Shown here: positions 1 to 12,432 of the stretch, piece after piece
Position numbering within the stretch: position 1 is the stretch's first letter
Layout: every line of letters starts with the position of its first letter
DNA from: Maratus speciosus
Taxonomy: Eukaryota; Arthropoda; Arachnida; Araneae; Salticidae
DNA: 64,000 nt
NCBI GenBank assembly: GCA_963932465.1
Contig: OZ010791.1
Location: forward strand, 153,433,915 to 153,497,914
Direction of reading: 5' to 3'
The notes under the pieces: generated by a model
Databases searched by the model: none
Told to the model about the DNA's origin: nothing
What the model saw: only the letters and a program-made list of their open reading frames with translations
Translations under genes and position numbers: made by a program

Positions 1-90
1 CTGTATTACTACTAATCGACGTATTAAATGAATTTTATAACAGGTTATTTTAATGGTACTTATAAGTACCGTCAGTAGATAAATGGTTAA
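1..90. repeat. Right end of a TTAA-flanked (piggyBac-like) short element, cut by the window edge
   Basis: The first ~70 bases match 39070-39140 closely (CTGTATTA..TACTAATC, then ATTAAATGAATTTTATAAC), so this is a second copy of the element at 38654-39146. It ends in ...TATCTACTGA-type sequence (reverse orientation) next to TTAA at 87-90. The left part lies outside the window. Family assignment rests only on TTAA and end similarity. Confidence 0.5.
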
Positions 91-1775
91 CCATTTGTTA
101 CAATTGAGAATTTCAAATTGCGTAAAACTAAATTTAAAACGTGATCGAATTTGAATCCTGCCCAGACTGATCTAATGTGAATCCAGATAATTTCTTAAAG
201 AAAAATTTTAATCAAACACGGTATTTGTTTTGCTCATTTCCAAAGTCCATCATCTCCTTCACACATGCAAAAAAGAGATTCGTTCGACACAACCATCATT
301 AGATGAGTATGTGACATGTGATTATCCCATTTTTATCCCCATACTTAAACATAAAGGTACGCAAGCTGCATGCATGATACATAAAAATCAACGTAAAGAA
401 AAGCGTAGGTTTTCAGACAGTTTGGTATACAGCAATTTCAAAACTTTAAATATAAAAAGGCACTTTCTTCATTGCAAAATACATAAAAATGCAAAACTGT
501 AATAACGCATGGTGCTTATTGCAGAAAAGGAACTAGTTCACCTCATCCTCTGCAATAAGCATAGTATCTCTCTCCCTTTTTCGCTAAAAAAAGAAGTTTC
601 TAATAAAGTATTTGAAAATTGTTTACTAATTTTTCTTGTTATTTAGACTTTTCCTTACGTTGGTTTTTACACTTCATGTGTATACTTCATGTAACTATGC
701 ACATTGCGCAGCAATATAAACATTGTTACATGATGTAAATTATTTAAATTTTTTTACATCTATATAAGAATGTTTGTTACCTATCTATATTAATTATTAA
801 GTACTCAACGAATCTAACCAAGTATGTTATAATACTGATAATTTAGTATGTATCGTACGTGTATTTTATCAATAGCGATTAGTTACTTTTTTTTATGGAA
901 TGTATGATATTTCCTTCATTTTATAATCGCATCTAAAATTTCTTACAAAATGTAATAAAAGTTAATTAATAACACCTAATATAAATTCTTTATTAAAAAC
1001 TAATGTTATTTTAATAATCAGAAAATCCATTCCTCTCTGAAACCTTTATATCGGAAAAATTATATTTAAAAAAGAATAAATAAAGAAATTAAATAAAAAG
1101 AAGAGAAAAATAGTTACATTTTACATTCAAAACGCATTATTATGCATACATACAAATTGTTATTGAATTGGATGAATAATATTAAATGCAAAATTATTAA
1201 GTACGCAATGCATTATTAAGTAGCTTTTTTACTGTTAACTCTCTTCAATTATTATAGAAGTGCGCATCTTCCTAATGCAGCATTCGTTTGAATACAACAG
1301 TCACTGCAGCTGAAGCTTTTAAGTTTTAGTTTTGTTATGTATGTTTTGTCTGATTTAACAACCTTTTTAAATGCAGCTGATTCTATGCTTTTCATATTAT
1401 TTTATCAACAAATTTAGTTTATTTTAGTAGTCAATTTTATGTTTATGTTATTCATTCTAAAGTTTATAATAGAAACACGCTTATTTGTTTTCTTTAATTT
1501 TACTCCCATCGAATTATTGCCTATACTAACTTTTTCATTTTACAGTTAAATACCCATTTTCTATGGATTTTTTAATTTGAAAAATATACGAGAAATCTAT
1601 AACTGTTAAATAAATTTTAAGAGTTATTTAAAAATGAGGAAGTTTTAATTATGGGGCATTATTTTTAAAAAGAAATGTTCTTGTTTCCTCGTTTTCCCTG
1701 AATTCGAAACCTATCAGATGTTGAGTTACTTCTATCACCCCTTCAAACGTCATTGAATATGGTGTAGTTTAGAAA
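91..1775. other. AT-rich non-coding stretch
   Basis: I see no coding exon, RNA gene or clear element here. The open frame at 230-502 has stop-poor but compositionally random translation with no recognisable domain. It could be intron or upstream intergenic DNA of the TSC22-type gene. Confidence 0.5.
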
Positions 1776-1880
1776 ATGGAACTGACTGCAGTCGCGAATG
1801 GGAAACCGGTTCCAACTGGCCATCAGGTGATTCCAGTTACTGCTGCCACTCCCGCCTCAAGGGAAAATGAGCCCGAATAG
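1776..1880 (+). CDS. Candidate 34-codon small ORF in a GC-richer island
   Basis: An ATG in a good context (AAAATGG) opens a 34-codon frame starting MELTAVANGKPVPTG and ending at TAG 1878-1880. The local base composition is clearly richer in G/C than the surrounding DNA, and codons look protein-like (Ala, Thr, Pro, Val rich). CAG|GTGATT at 1824-1829 could alternatively be a splice donor in phase 0, which would not fit the phase of the TSC22 exon at 43347. It could be a small protein, a 5' exon or an upstream ORF in a promoter region. I do not recognise it. Confidence 0.2.
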   Translation: MELTAVANGKPVPTGHQVIPVTAATPASRENEPE

Positions 1881-2518
1881 TAGGGAAAAAATCAGGATTT
1901 TAGGATATTTTGTTGTAGCTAGCATTTTGAGTGCATTTATTATGATTTTATTTCCGAAAATTTTGGCCCTAACTCGTGATTTTAGACCTAAATTTAGTTT
2001 CAATTATGGCTAATTTAATCACTAAGAACTAGTTTGTAGTGCTAAATATACATGTATCGCCTGTTTAACCTGCTGAAGTCCTTAGAGTAAGTATATTCAG
2101 AAACTTTACCCGAGTTCATGTATTGTGAATTATGTAATATCTTCCTTTGAGGTCGCGACCAGGGCAAAGAACTGTGATAACATTTAACAAAAGAGAGTAA
2201 AACTTTTAAAATGAATAATATGCTATTAGTTGCCTTGTATTCACTATAATCGTAAATTGGTGACCTTTTGATAATACATCCTTCTAAAAGTACGAAAACA
2301 TGGCGTAATGCTATAAAAATAACGAAGCGATATCTTTTCATTCATTTTTTTTCCCCTAACAGGTGCTTCAATTTGCGTTCTGTAGTGACGCACCTATTAT
2401 AGCTGATTATTTCTTTTATTTTTCAAGCAAATTAAATGATTAATAAATATATTTTATAACACAATTACGGTCTTTTAAATCAAAATAGTAAATAAAATGT
2501 ATCGAAACACCTTAAAAT
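1881..2518. other. Non-coding stretch, nothing recognised
   Basis: AT-rich, with scattered short frames on both strands and no domain or repeat that I can support. The minus-strand frame at 2042-2341 shows no family resemblance. Confidence 0.4.
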
Positions 2519-3700
2519 AATTATTCAAATCCCCTCTCTCTCTTTTTGAAATAAAACAAAAGAAAAATAGTTTTTAATATATATTTCTTTATATTTTGTG
2601 CCAAATCTTTTACAAATTATCTGTCTGTTTTTTACATTATTATTATTTTTTAAGTGTTAAATAACAGCATAATTTTTAGTTTTATTTAGTTTATTATTAT
2701 TTTTAATTTAAAATATAAATTCATTAAATGCAATATTATGTTTTCTTTAATTATTTATAATTTTATTTATTAATGAAGTTTATTAATTTAATTTTTTTTC
2801 TTCTTAAAAAAAATATTATCTTTATTTAAAAAGAAGAAAAAAAAGTTTTGCATTCATAAATTACGATTGCATTTATTTTTCTTAAATTTTAAAATAGAAA
2901 TTTTAAGCACTTCTAAATGTTTGAACTTAACCCCATAAATATCTGGCACTTTTTTTTTTTTTTTTTTCGAAAATCTGCGGGCGGGGATGTTTATTTGTAT
3001 AGATTATATTTAATTATGCTTTTAAAATAAATGAAATTTTGATCTTAAATTATATATTAAAACTACAAGTAATTAACTATTAGTCAATGCATTACTTTAG
3101 AAATGGGTTTAGTGAATTGAAAGTTTAAAGTTTTGAAAATCGTCTCTCTACATTAATATGTATGCGCTGCATAATATCAAAAGTTTACATAATAATATCG
3201 AAAAATTAGTACTGCACAGAAGTGTCATTCTGTGAATTAATTTTTCGTAATGACAGTATAATAAAGTTTTTATTTGCATGCCTCTGTATTTCTATATAAA
3301 GTAATGTAACATCTTAAAATATTTATTCAAATCTATTCTGTCTTTCTCTCTCTTAAAAATAAAGCAAAAAAAAAAAATATATATATAGGATATGTAATAA
3401 TATAATTATTCAAATCCGTTCTATCTTTCTTTTAAAAATAAAAGAAAAATATTTTTTTCAATAGAATTTTTTTTAAATATTTTGTGCCAAAACTTTTATA
3501 AATTTTCTGTCTCATTTATTATATTATTATTTTATTTTTTAGGTATTAATTAACAATTTAATTTTTAATTTTATTTAGTTTATTATTTTTTAAATTTAAA
3601 ATATGAATTCAATAAATGCAATATATGGTTTCTTTAATTATGAATAATTTTATTTATTCTTGAAGTTGATTAATTCAATTTCTTCTTCTTTATAAAATTA
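2519..3700. repeat. Diverged local direct duplication (2519-2810 and about 3400-3700)
   Basis: The block around 2595-2790 (TTTTGTGCCAAA, then ATCTGTCTG-like, then AAATTCATTAAATGCAATAT) recurs around 3480-3690 with substitutions and small indels. A third partial start of the unit (TATTCAAATC followed by CTCTCTC) lies near 3325. This is a local tandem-type duplication of intronic or intergenic AT-rich DNA, with no coding content. Confidence 0.6.
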
Positions 3701-3794
3701 TACAAAATTAATATCGAGTTAAAAATGTTAAATTAGAAGGGTAAATTTTAACTTGATAATAATATGCCACATAACTTTATTCCTGGACATATAT

Positions 3795-3956
3795 CTTCCT
3801 TTAAAATTTCCAATAAATTAAATAATTTTAATGGATCAGAGATTTAATTCAAAGAACGATATAAGAGAAAAATAAAATTAATTTTAAAATGAATAAAACA
3901 CATTATAAACAATATGTGTTTGTAAAATTGATAATAACTACTGCAAAATATTTATG

Positions 3957-4026
<70 letters not shown>

Positions 4027-4200
4027 ATTTAAATACACTTCCTTTAAAATTTCCAATAAATTAAGTAATTTTAATGGATCGGAGATTTAATTCAAAGAAC
4101 GAGGTAAGAGAAAAGTAAAATTAATTTGAAAATGAATAAAATATTAAAAACAATATGTGTATGAAAAATTGATAATAACTACTGCAAAATATTTATGGGG
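3795..4200. repeat. Direct duplication of ~160 bp separated by a T/TG tract
   Basis: The segment at about 3800-3957 (CCTTTAAAATTTCCAATAAA ... GATAATAACTACTGCAAAAT) is repeated at about 4040-4197 with few differences. The copies flank a long poly(T) followed by (TG)n at 3959-4026, so slippage or unequal exchange around the simple repeat is a likely origin. Confidence 0.75.
3959..4026. repeat. Poly(T) then (TG)n microsatellite
   Basis: About 40 consecutive T are followed by about 13 TG units. Simple repeat. Confidence 0.95.
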
Positions 4201-5019
4201 TTTTTTTTTTCTGATTTAAAGGGTTACTTTGGATTGTTATTTACTGATGAACTAAACTCATCATTCATTTTTAATAATATACTATATAATTTTTTTTTAA
4301 TTGCCACTTCATATTTTTGAAAATTATAAAGATTTTTTTTTGTATACACCATACAATAATATAATTTTCATTAATTTTACGTAATTATGTGTATAATTTT
4401 TTTTAAATTATTTGTAATATTTATAAAACTATGCGCTTTAGAAAATGCATATGTTTGCATGAGAAAGGGATCATGAGAAGAACCACCATTAGTTATCCTT
4501 GAAATTCTCCCGAAAATATAAATTCTTCAAAGGTTTAAAACATTACACTTTTTTATGTAAACCACAAAATATTACAGATTTGCTGGTTCGTGTTAATTTT
4601 AAAATTTATAATCTCATTCAATTGTGCTAATACATTCTGTATTGTGAAGAATTTTATGAATCTGTAATTGCATTCTGTATTGTGTTTTACTTCTTAATTC
4701 TTTTTCTTACAAAAGATTATCTTACTTAGTTTAGTCCATGAGTTTCACTTTTAATCACAATTTTAATTTATATTTTAATCACTTCCTAAGTTTGCTAATC
4801 TTATTTTTTTTATAATTATTCATTGGATTATTAAACATATAGGATGCAAAAATTTCGCCAAAAGTTATCATTTGTTATTTAGTTAGTTTCCTTCTACCTT
4901 TTTTTCCATTTTTAATATCTTATTGTACGACCAATCTCCTCTGTCACGAAACTTGCTTTCTTAAAATTTGCTCTTCTAGTAGCCTGTCAGATGTAGGGAA
5001 AACGTAGGGAATTGTAGCT
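4201..5019. other. AT-rich stretch upstream of the candidate promoter
   Basis: No gene or mobile element recognised. G/C content rises from about 4920 toward the promoter-like region that follows. Confidence 0.4.
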
Positions 5020-5415
5020 GTCATCATCCAGGGAAAAATAGAGCCAGCCTTTGCAGTAAAGTAGGGGTTGCATCCGCTGAATCGAACCGTCATTAATTGG
5101 CTGATGACGTCAACTCAGCTGAGGACGCTGGGCTGGTAGATTTAGTATGGTAGGTCAGAATCAGTGTTATCGACAGGAGTTATACCTCTGTTAAAGTGAT
5201 ATCAGTACAAAGTGTTAAATCGCCATTCATAAGTGTCTTCTCTTTGATCGCATCTCATTTGGTATCATTTGGTGTTTCTGTTGATTTGAAAAGAAGATAA
5301 CATTTCTGCGTTCTCTTTGGATGCAATAGAATTTTCGCGCACCACTTTTTATAAAAGTCGTTCATTGTTATTTTTCTATTCTTTTATATACTGAACTGAA
5401 TTTTAATTTAATTTG
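5020..5415 (+). promoter_or_regulatory. Candidate promoter and 5' UTR with a full CRE site
   Basis: A GC-richer island contains a perfect cAMP-response element TGACGTCA at 5105-5112 and, 2 bp on, a 10-bp palindrome CTCAGCTGAG (5114-5123) with an E-box core. It lies directly upstream of an open reading frame that ends in a strong splice donor. Together these suggest a transcription start near 5130-5350 for an alternative TSC22-type transcript. No TATA box is placed convincingly. Start-site data would settle it. Confidence 0.4.
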
Positions 5416-5618
5416 ATGTGGGAAACAATGAACACGCTGGTGCAGTTAAGCGTTGTTGACGGCACCCAACAACAAGCAAAAGTTGTGGATGGCGGTAAAA
5501 ACCATATTCACAGGCGAAGTACACAAGATCGAGGCACAATACTGCCAACTCAATGGGACCTGTCTTTTTCAGAAAATTCATTATTATCTGTTTATTGTTT
5601 CATCAAAAATTTCATTGG
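5416..5618 (+). CDS. Candidate alternative first coding exon of the TSC22-domain gene
   Basis: An ATG at 5416 (or the better-context ATG at 5428, AACAATGAAC) opens a frame that runs without a stop to a consensus donor GG|GTAAGT at 5618/5619. The exon ends in phase 2 (codon GG-), exactly the phase needed by the acceptors at 21464 and 43347, where a T completes a Gly codon. The encoded ~67 residues (starts MWETMNTLVQLSVVDGTQQQ, ends ..SVYCFIKNFIG) are not similar to the N-terminus of vertebrate short TSC22 isoforms that I know. It lies behind a CRE-containing promoter-like island. If the intron is retained, the frame stops immediately (TAA 5620-5622). Phase, donor and promoter are seen; membership of this transcript is inference. 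Confidence 0.4.
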
Positions 5619-5622
5619 GTAA

Positions 5623-7090
5623 GTTGTCTTATTATCTTAATTTATTCTATTTATTGGTAATGCAATAAGCTCTATATTATTATTATTTAATTATAGTACA
5701 CTGTATTTTAATATTTGACTCATATATTCTTTCAAATAATGAATTTTAACTGTGTGTTTCTGGGTTATTTTCTTTGGGAATGAATCTAGACTTGCTGCCA
5801 AAATTTGCTCTAAGATAGTTTAATAATTATCCTGACATGAGCACTTGTGGTTGACTTACTTACTTTATTTCCTTCTTTTCATTTGCTATAGCCTAAAATA
5901 TCTCATTAGCTATTTTAAAGAGAAATTACGAAAAATCGCTATTAAAAAAAATCTTAGTTCAAGCAAGAAAATTAGATTAGCCCTCCTTTTGTACCACATA
6001 TTTATCATTTTTGTACCACAGTCTTCTTTTATTTTCCATTTTCCCAACTAAATTTCACAGCGGTGCGCCTTGCCTAATTTTTATTGATACTTTTATTTGA
6101 GTTCTGTTAAACTAATAACACCCCCATACAATTTCTTAGTTCTAGGGGGGAAATAAAGCAAAAGTTTAATAACACATTACATGCAATGAGAATTAAGAAA
6201 TTGTATAATATAGTAATACATTCCGTAAATAATATGTAATATATTTATGAAAATATTATTTATAGCATCATAAATGCAGTTATTTCATTAAGGATTTATG
6301 TCTGAATATTTTTTATTTTAATAAATGATAATAATTTTTATTTTTTATTTTTACGAAAAACAAGCACTATTCTTGTGCCATAAATTATATATAATATATT
6401 TATTAAGGCAATAAAAAAAAAAAAATCGTAAAAATGCGATGTATGATCGGTTATTAAAAATATATATAATCTATTTTAAAACTTTGTTTTAAGCAAAAAA
6501 AAACTCATAAATTCGTCATACCCCTTTCATTCCAACTATTCTAATCTCTTGACCTTCGCATATTTTAATAATAATAATAGCAACTATTTTTATTTTGTAT
6601 GGATATCATGGGTTCATTTTAATAAGTTTATAGAGCAAGAAGTATTTCAAAGCTTTTTATTTATTTATTTATTTTTATGCACGCTTATGCATAATATTAG
6701 ATTTATAAATTGTTTTTAATATCAAAATAAGTTTCATCACATCGTACTTGTACCCGTTAATTTTCATGTATGCATAGCTTTCTGCCTTATGATCTTTACA
6801 ATCACTAAAACATAATAATATGCTTAATGTTCTTGTTACTAAACTAAATCGGTTAAATGCATACGTATTATTATTATTATTATTTACATTTATTGTCACA
6901 TTCTTAAAATTTGTTGTTTGTTTGCTTGCTTTTGACTTAATGTATTACGTAATAAATAAATAAAAGTAATTGGTAATGTCTAAAACTTTGTCGGCATTAC
7001 TCGATGTACCAAAAATACCATTTTATACTCATCATTAAACTAAATTTTGTAATTAGAAAGAGTTTATCTCATTATTCTCTGTTAGGACAT
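5623..7090. other. Putative intron sequence, no element recognised
   Basis: AT-rich DNA downstream of the candidate first exon, with short simple repeats such as the ATTATT triplets near 6870. Open frames at 5845-6051 and 6675-6899 are low-complexity and have no support. Confidence 0.4.
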
Positions 7091-8419
7091 AGCCTAAATT
7101 CTTCGTTAAAATTCTTTTCATTGCGTGACCAGATGATTAAAGATGGCGTCAGCGGAACTCGTTTCCAGGTGCAGCACACTGCTAGCTATATTAGTATGTT
7201 TTTTATGTTCTGTATAAAATCTTTAAAAAAAAATCTGAAAAACATTTCAGTTTCAACTATTAAAAACACTAAGAAATTTGCGTTAAATATGCAATAACTT
7301 CTGTTTGCGCCATATTAGTAAAAAAAAAAATAAGAATTTTATTATTTTTTAATTATTATTAGTCTTTTTATTATATATTAGAAACATTGTTTTAAATAAA
7401 TACTGGTTTCCACATACGTAACTATCCCTGTAAAATTTCCATGGTGCAGTCTGCTGTCCTGGTCATGTCTTTATGAAGCACTTTGTGTGGGATTTGCATG
7501 CTTCCAATAATCAAATGCAGTAAAAACTAATCATCATAATAATTAAATTAAAAAAAAAAATCAATAAAGTATTGATTACAATATTATTGGTATAGTAATT
7601 CATTTTATGATATCTGTATTTCATTATAGCAGTTCATTTGTTATGTTTAAATATTTTGAAAATGATTCATAATTTTACACTGAAATCCAGTTATAATGTC
7701 ATTTTATATATATATAAAAAAAAACCCCGAAGAATCATCTTTTTAGAATAGTAAATTGTTGTATAATTGTATTTTCTTTTTACTGCAATTTTTTTAAAAG
7801 ATCAATGTATAATCAATTAATAAATAATAATAATTATATAATTTTTTTAATTTGTTAAAAACAAAAGATCTAAATTCGTCATTAAAAATTCTTTTCATTG
7901 CGCGATCGTATGATTAAAAATGGCGTCATCCGATTGGCGCGGAACTCGTTTCCAGGTGCAGCTAGCTCTAGCTATTATATATTTTTTATGTTCTGTATAT
8001 ATAAAAAAATCCTGAAAAATATTTAATTTTCATTTATTAAAAAACGCAAAAAAAAAAAAAAAAAAAAAAAATGTTTGACATTTCCGTTAAATTATGCAAT
8101 AACTTCTGTTTACGTAATATTAGCAAAACAAATGATAAGAAATTTATTATTTTTTTATTATTATTAAGCATTTTATTATATATTAGAAACATTATTATAT
8201 ATAAATGCCTGTTTCCACATACATAACTATCCCTGTAAAATTTCAATGATACACTGCTCCACCGGCCATATCTTTGTGGGATTTGTGCTATCAATAATTT
8301 ATTGCAGTAAACTAAAGAAAAAAAATATGTATAATAATTATTTTTAAAATTATTCTTTTAAAGAAAGTAAATAAAATATTGTTTACAATATTATTGATAT
8401 AGTAATTCATTAAGACATG
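7091..8419. repeat. Two direct copies of a ~600-bp unit, about 790 bp apart
   Basis: The blocks beginning near 7100 and 7880 share AAAATTCTTTTCATTGCG, an ATGGCGTCA core, GGAACTCGTTTCCAGGTGCAG, then ACTATCCCTGTAAAATTTC, GGGATTTG and TTCATTT-rich tails. The second copy has an extra 10 bp after ATGGCGTCA containing ATTGG (reverse CCAAT). A 22-base poly(A) tract (about 8049-8070) sits inside copy 2. The GC-richer core resembles a promoter or start-codon segment, but duplication inside an intron suggests an unclassified repeat. Confidence 0.65.
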
Positions 8420-8421
8420 TA

Positions 8422-10035
8422 GGGTAGATGTGCCAGTAATGGACACCCCTTGATGTTTTTGGTTCATAAAAAAATAACTAATAAATATTTAGCGTTAATT
8501 ATTTTTTTTATAATTCCCCCTTGTATGTTTTATAAAACTATGTTATTGTTGACACTTTTAATCAAACCAGTCAGGAAGCAGAAAATAATGTTTCAAAGTT
8601 TTGCTGTTTTTCTATGAAAATCTTAATGAAGAGGTTAAGAGCTGGCTTCGTTTAATTAATTTATATATTATTTATTTTCTTTTAAAATTCGAATGTTTTT
8701 GTTTGAGTAGCAATAGAAAACTTGGAATTTTATATACTAATGGCTATTTACAAATTTTCATTTCTTTTTAAGGTTTTAAGAGGGGGTGTCCATTACTGGG
8801 ATGGTTAATTAGTCATTTTCCAGTAATGGACACCCCATGTAGGCATTGCTAAAAATGCAATTTTAGTAATGTTTATAGTGCATAAAATACTTTGGTTTAA
8901 CTGCAAACCTAAATAATCAAATTTAATTTTTAAATTATACTTACCAAAATGTAATAATACCAAAACTTTTATAAATAGCTGCTTTTAAGTTATTTTATGT
9001 GATTAATAAAATCTCGCTATTTTATTTCATTTATTATTATTATTTTATTTTTTTTACGTAGTACATATATATACCTCACATATTTTATAATCTGGCAATC
9101 AAACCAGCCAGGAAGCAGAAAATACTGTTTAAGAGCACAGTCAAAGAGGGGCTCATAGGGCTTAATCCCTCTTCGTTTAAATAAAAGCAATTAAGTTACA
9201 GAAGCTATTAAAAATCCATTTTTTGTCTTAAATGTTTCCTTATTAAAAAAAAAAAAAAATGTAATACTATTAATGAAAGTTATAGGTAATATTCATGAAA
9301 CTAGTAAATCTGCAGATCAGTGGCCTCAAACATCAGTTCTACAGTTTTATTTTGAAATTATTTTATTTAGTATTTAAAATATTCAACTCACAATATCATT
9401 TCTTCCATATTTGTAATAATTATTATAAATGATATATCAAGTAATCTCTGGAAGATTGTTAAAAATAGTGACACAAAACTAAACATTAATATTCCAAAAC
9501 TTTTTTTTTTATTATTATACCTTTTAAATCCACCACTGTTTCAATAATTTGATAGCTGTAACTGTCTGATATTTAGTATTTTAAACTATCCATCTAAAAT
9601 AATTAAAACATCGATCTTCTGATAATTACAATAATTGATGTAAACAGTAAATGATTATCACAAATATTTTATTAATTACTGGTATCCAAATTGTTAAATC
9701 TATTTAAAAATAACTATTTTGTTTCATTAGTATGTATTCATTACATTCTGGTTCTAAATACAGTCATAAAAACGATTATATTTATTACTTTTTATGGGGT
9801 GTCCATTACTGGAACAGAGGGTGTCCACTACTGGGCTTTTGGGTGTTTTGATATATTTCTGTTATTTAAAATTAAATTTCTATTCATATGGGAAGTGAGG
9901 CTATAAGAATGGTTAAATATTGTTGATAGATTAATATAATATTGAAAAAACTGGGATATAATAATTATAACTATTAATAAAAAAATAATTTTTAAAGAAA
10001 TTCCTTAAGGGTGTCCATTACTGGCACATCTACCC
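8422..10035. mobile_element. TA-flanked inverted-repeat element, copy 1, with six copies of a 16-bp motif
   Basis: The ends are GGGTAGATGTGCCAGTAATG and its reverse complement CATTACTGGCACATCTACCC, flanked on both sides by TA, as expected of the Tc1/mariner (IS630) superfamily. No transposase is readable, so this is a non-autonomous element of 1614 bp. The motif CCAGTAATGGACACCC occurs in + orientation at 8433 and 8820 and in - orientation at 8784, 9797, 9819 (one mismatch) and 10009. It is almost identical along its length to the copy at 12427-14098, so both are probably recent. The open frame at 9691-9906 is a shadow. Confidence 0.85.
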
Positions 10036-10974
10036 TATATTTCAGTATAAAACTTCATTTCATTTATTGTGTTTAAATATTTTTAAATGATTCATAATTT
10101 TATTCTGAAATGCAGTTATAATATCATTTTATAAATTTATTTTTTTTAACCGAAAAACCATTTTTTAGAATAAATTTGATTTATAATTGCATTTTATTTT
10201 TACAGCAAGTTTTTTTTTAAAAGATCTATGTATAATCAGTTAATAAATGATAATAATAAGTATTTTAATTTTTTTTTAACAAAAGATCAATAATTTTGCT
10301 GTACATAATATTTAATGATAGATAGGTCAGTTTTCATTCTATGTTAAATTTAAGCTCCATTAATCAATTAAAAAATTAGTATAAATGAATTTGACAGATG
10401 CTATCTCATGTAATAATATTGTAAATAATTAAAAAATAATAATAAATATGTTATCTTGCTCACATGACCCTTTGGTTGATTTGAAATTAAAAGAATAAAC
10501 ACTGGTTAGAACCTAAAAGGTTCTGTCAGATATAAAGTTTAATAAAATAAAATGCGCAGAAACATTTATATAGTTTATGCAAATTAGATAACTTAATACC
10601 TATACATTTATTTTGACTAAAAATGATGTTGGTGAAATATATAAGTAAGCTGTGACAACTTGCATTTTCTGCATTTAAAAAAATCATACAATATAATCTT
10701 AAACTTTTTTTTCACGTAATCCCTTCAAATTAGCAATAAATAAATAAATGAATTAAAAATTAATTCTTAATGTAAATAAATCATTGAATAAGTATTTTGT
10801 CTTATTTAATGGGTTTTGGTTTATTTTAATACACTATTAAACAAAATAATGAGAATAATTTTGCTTTTTAGTTAGGTGAAGTTTGTAATAAAAAATAACT
10901 ACACTTAAATTACAATGTTTAATATGTATTTAAAATGCCTAAAGATGGAAATTAAATGTCAATATATCGTATTC

Positions 10975-11010
<36 letters not shown>

Positions 11011-12227
11011 CATAATATATTTCAAAATAAATTAACTATTAATTAAAATTAATTGTTATTATAAATTTAATATTAAATTATTAATTATATTAAGTTATTA
11101 ATAATGATTTTTATAATATGATTTATTTATCAACAATTATAAATTGTTAATCAATATAAAAAATATATCGATTTTACTTTTTTTTCATATTTTGATTTAC
11201 AAATAGCTTCGTTTATCATTATTATTTGTAAGTTATGAACTAAACTCTAAAAAAGTTGCAGCATTCAAATATCGTTTTCCAAATCACCAGTTTAGAAAAT
11301 ATTATTTGAAACTTCTACACTAAAGAATTTGCATTTCTGTAATAATGAAATAATAGTGCTTTTTCGTTTGAAACTCCCAGTTATTTTGTATGTGATACCA
11401 GAAATTCGTAAGGAGACGAAACACCATTACATGCATCGGAGTGAGGTGCTAGATAAAAAGCTTTCGTTTCCGGTTTTTGGAGGTATTCCAGATGCAGATA
11501 ATGCAGAATTCAAGTTTTGGAGCGATGCCTGCAGTGGCGGGAATAGCGTTTTCCTAATAAGACAGCATAAATTGTGCATTTTATTTTATATATTCATCTA
11601 AGTATTGAAAATGTTGGTACAACTTCTGATCATATCTTTGCGCTGTTTGTTTTTTCTACCATCTGCTAATGATTTTTAATATATCCATAGATGATTATTA
11701 CCGATTAATTGATCGAAGATAATTTTATTGAATTTAAATTCGATTATCGGAAAACATCGATCTACAAGTTAAAATAAGAAACAGGAAAATCAGGGTTTGC
11801 ACGGGAAGGGGCAGCTGTACCAATACTAAAGTTTTAATATCAGAAATCCTTGGTATTTTTAGAGGCTTTCTTTAAAAACAAGGACTAAGTCTGGTCATTT
11901 TACTTAAATAGCAGTAATGGAAATGCAGTTTATCTAATTTATGAATCTAAAATAGTTTTGTTAGTATTTCTATATTTTCATTCAAAATTAATAAAATTTT
12001 ATATTGCACTAATAATAAATAAAATACTTTTCTTTACAGCTATGAAAAAATGCGTCGAAAATCCAGATTAAGTAATCAAATTAAATAAATATTTAAAGAG
12101 TAACTTGGCATTTAAGAAATCAAATTTTCTTATGTTTTAAATAACTCAACAATTCTGAACATTGTAGGATGAAAAAAGACGCATCTGGTGTGAGAGTACG
12201 CCTAATTAAATTGGATTAAACTAGTTT
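10036..12227. other. Intronic stretch with poly(A) tract; no gene supported
   Basis: AT-rich DNA with a poly(A) run of about 29 at 10982-11010. Around 11390-11550 the composition is richer and an open frame (11329-11601, ending at TAA) reads ..EIRKETKHHYMHRSEVLDKK.. . I find no domain and no convincing splice signals in register, so I do not call it as a gene. Confidence 0.4.
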
Positions 12228-12354
12228 TTAACACTTTCGGGTCCGATTTTGTTTTCAATTTTGGGGGAAAAATACTTTTACACGATACATTTAATTATTT
12301 TGCTATTTTACGAATATAGTTATTTTGCCTACTATTCGTATGACAACAAGCTAA

Positions 12355-12356
<2 letters not shown>

Positions 12357-12426
<70 letters not shown>
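12357..12426. repeat. (TA)n microsatellite
   Basis: More than 30 TA units immediately precede the 12427 element. The element probably inserted at a TA within this tract, because TA also flanks its other end. Confidence 0.95.

Positions 12427-12432
<6 letters not shown>

Noticed and set aside
5077..5095. GGTTCGATTC on the minus strand, a tRNA T-loop-like word
   Set aside because: The flanking bases do not form a T-stem and no acceptor, anticodon or D arm can be built.
11329..11601. 90-aa frame with better composition in its second half
   Set aside because: No domain, and no splice sites in a register that joins it to the TSC22 exons; kept only as a remark in the stretch annotation.
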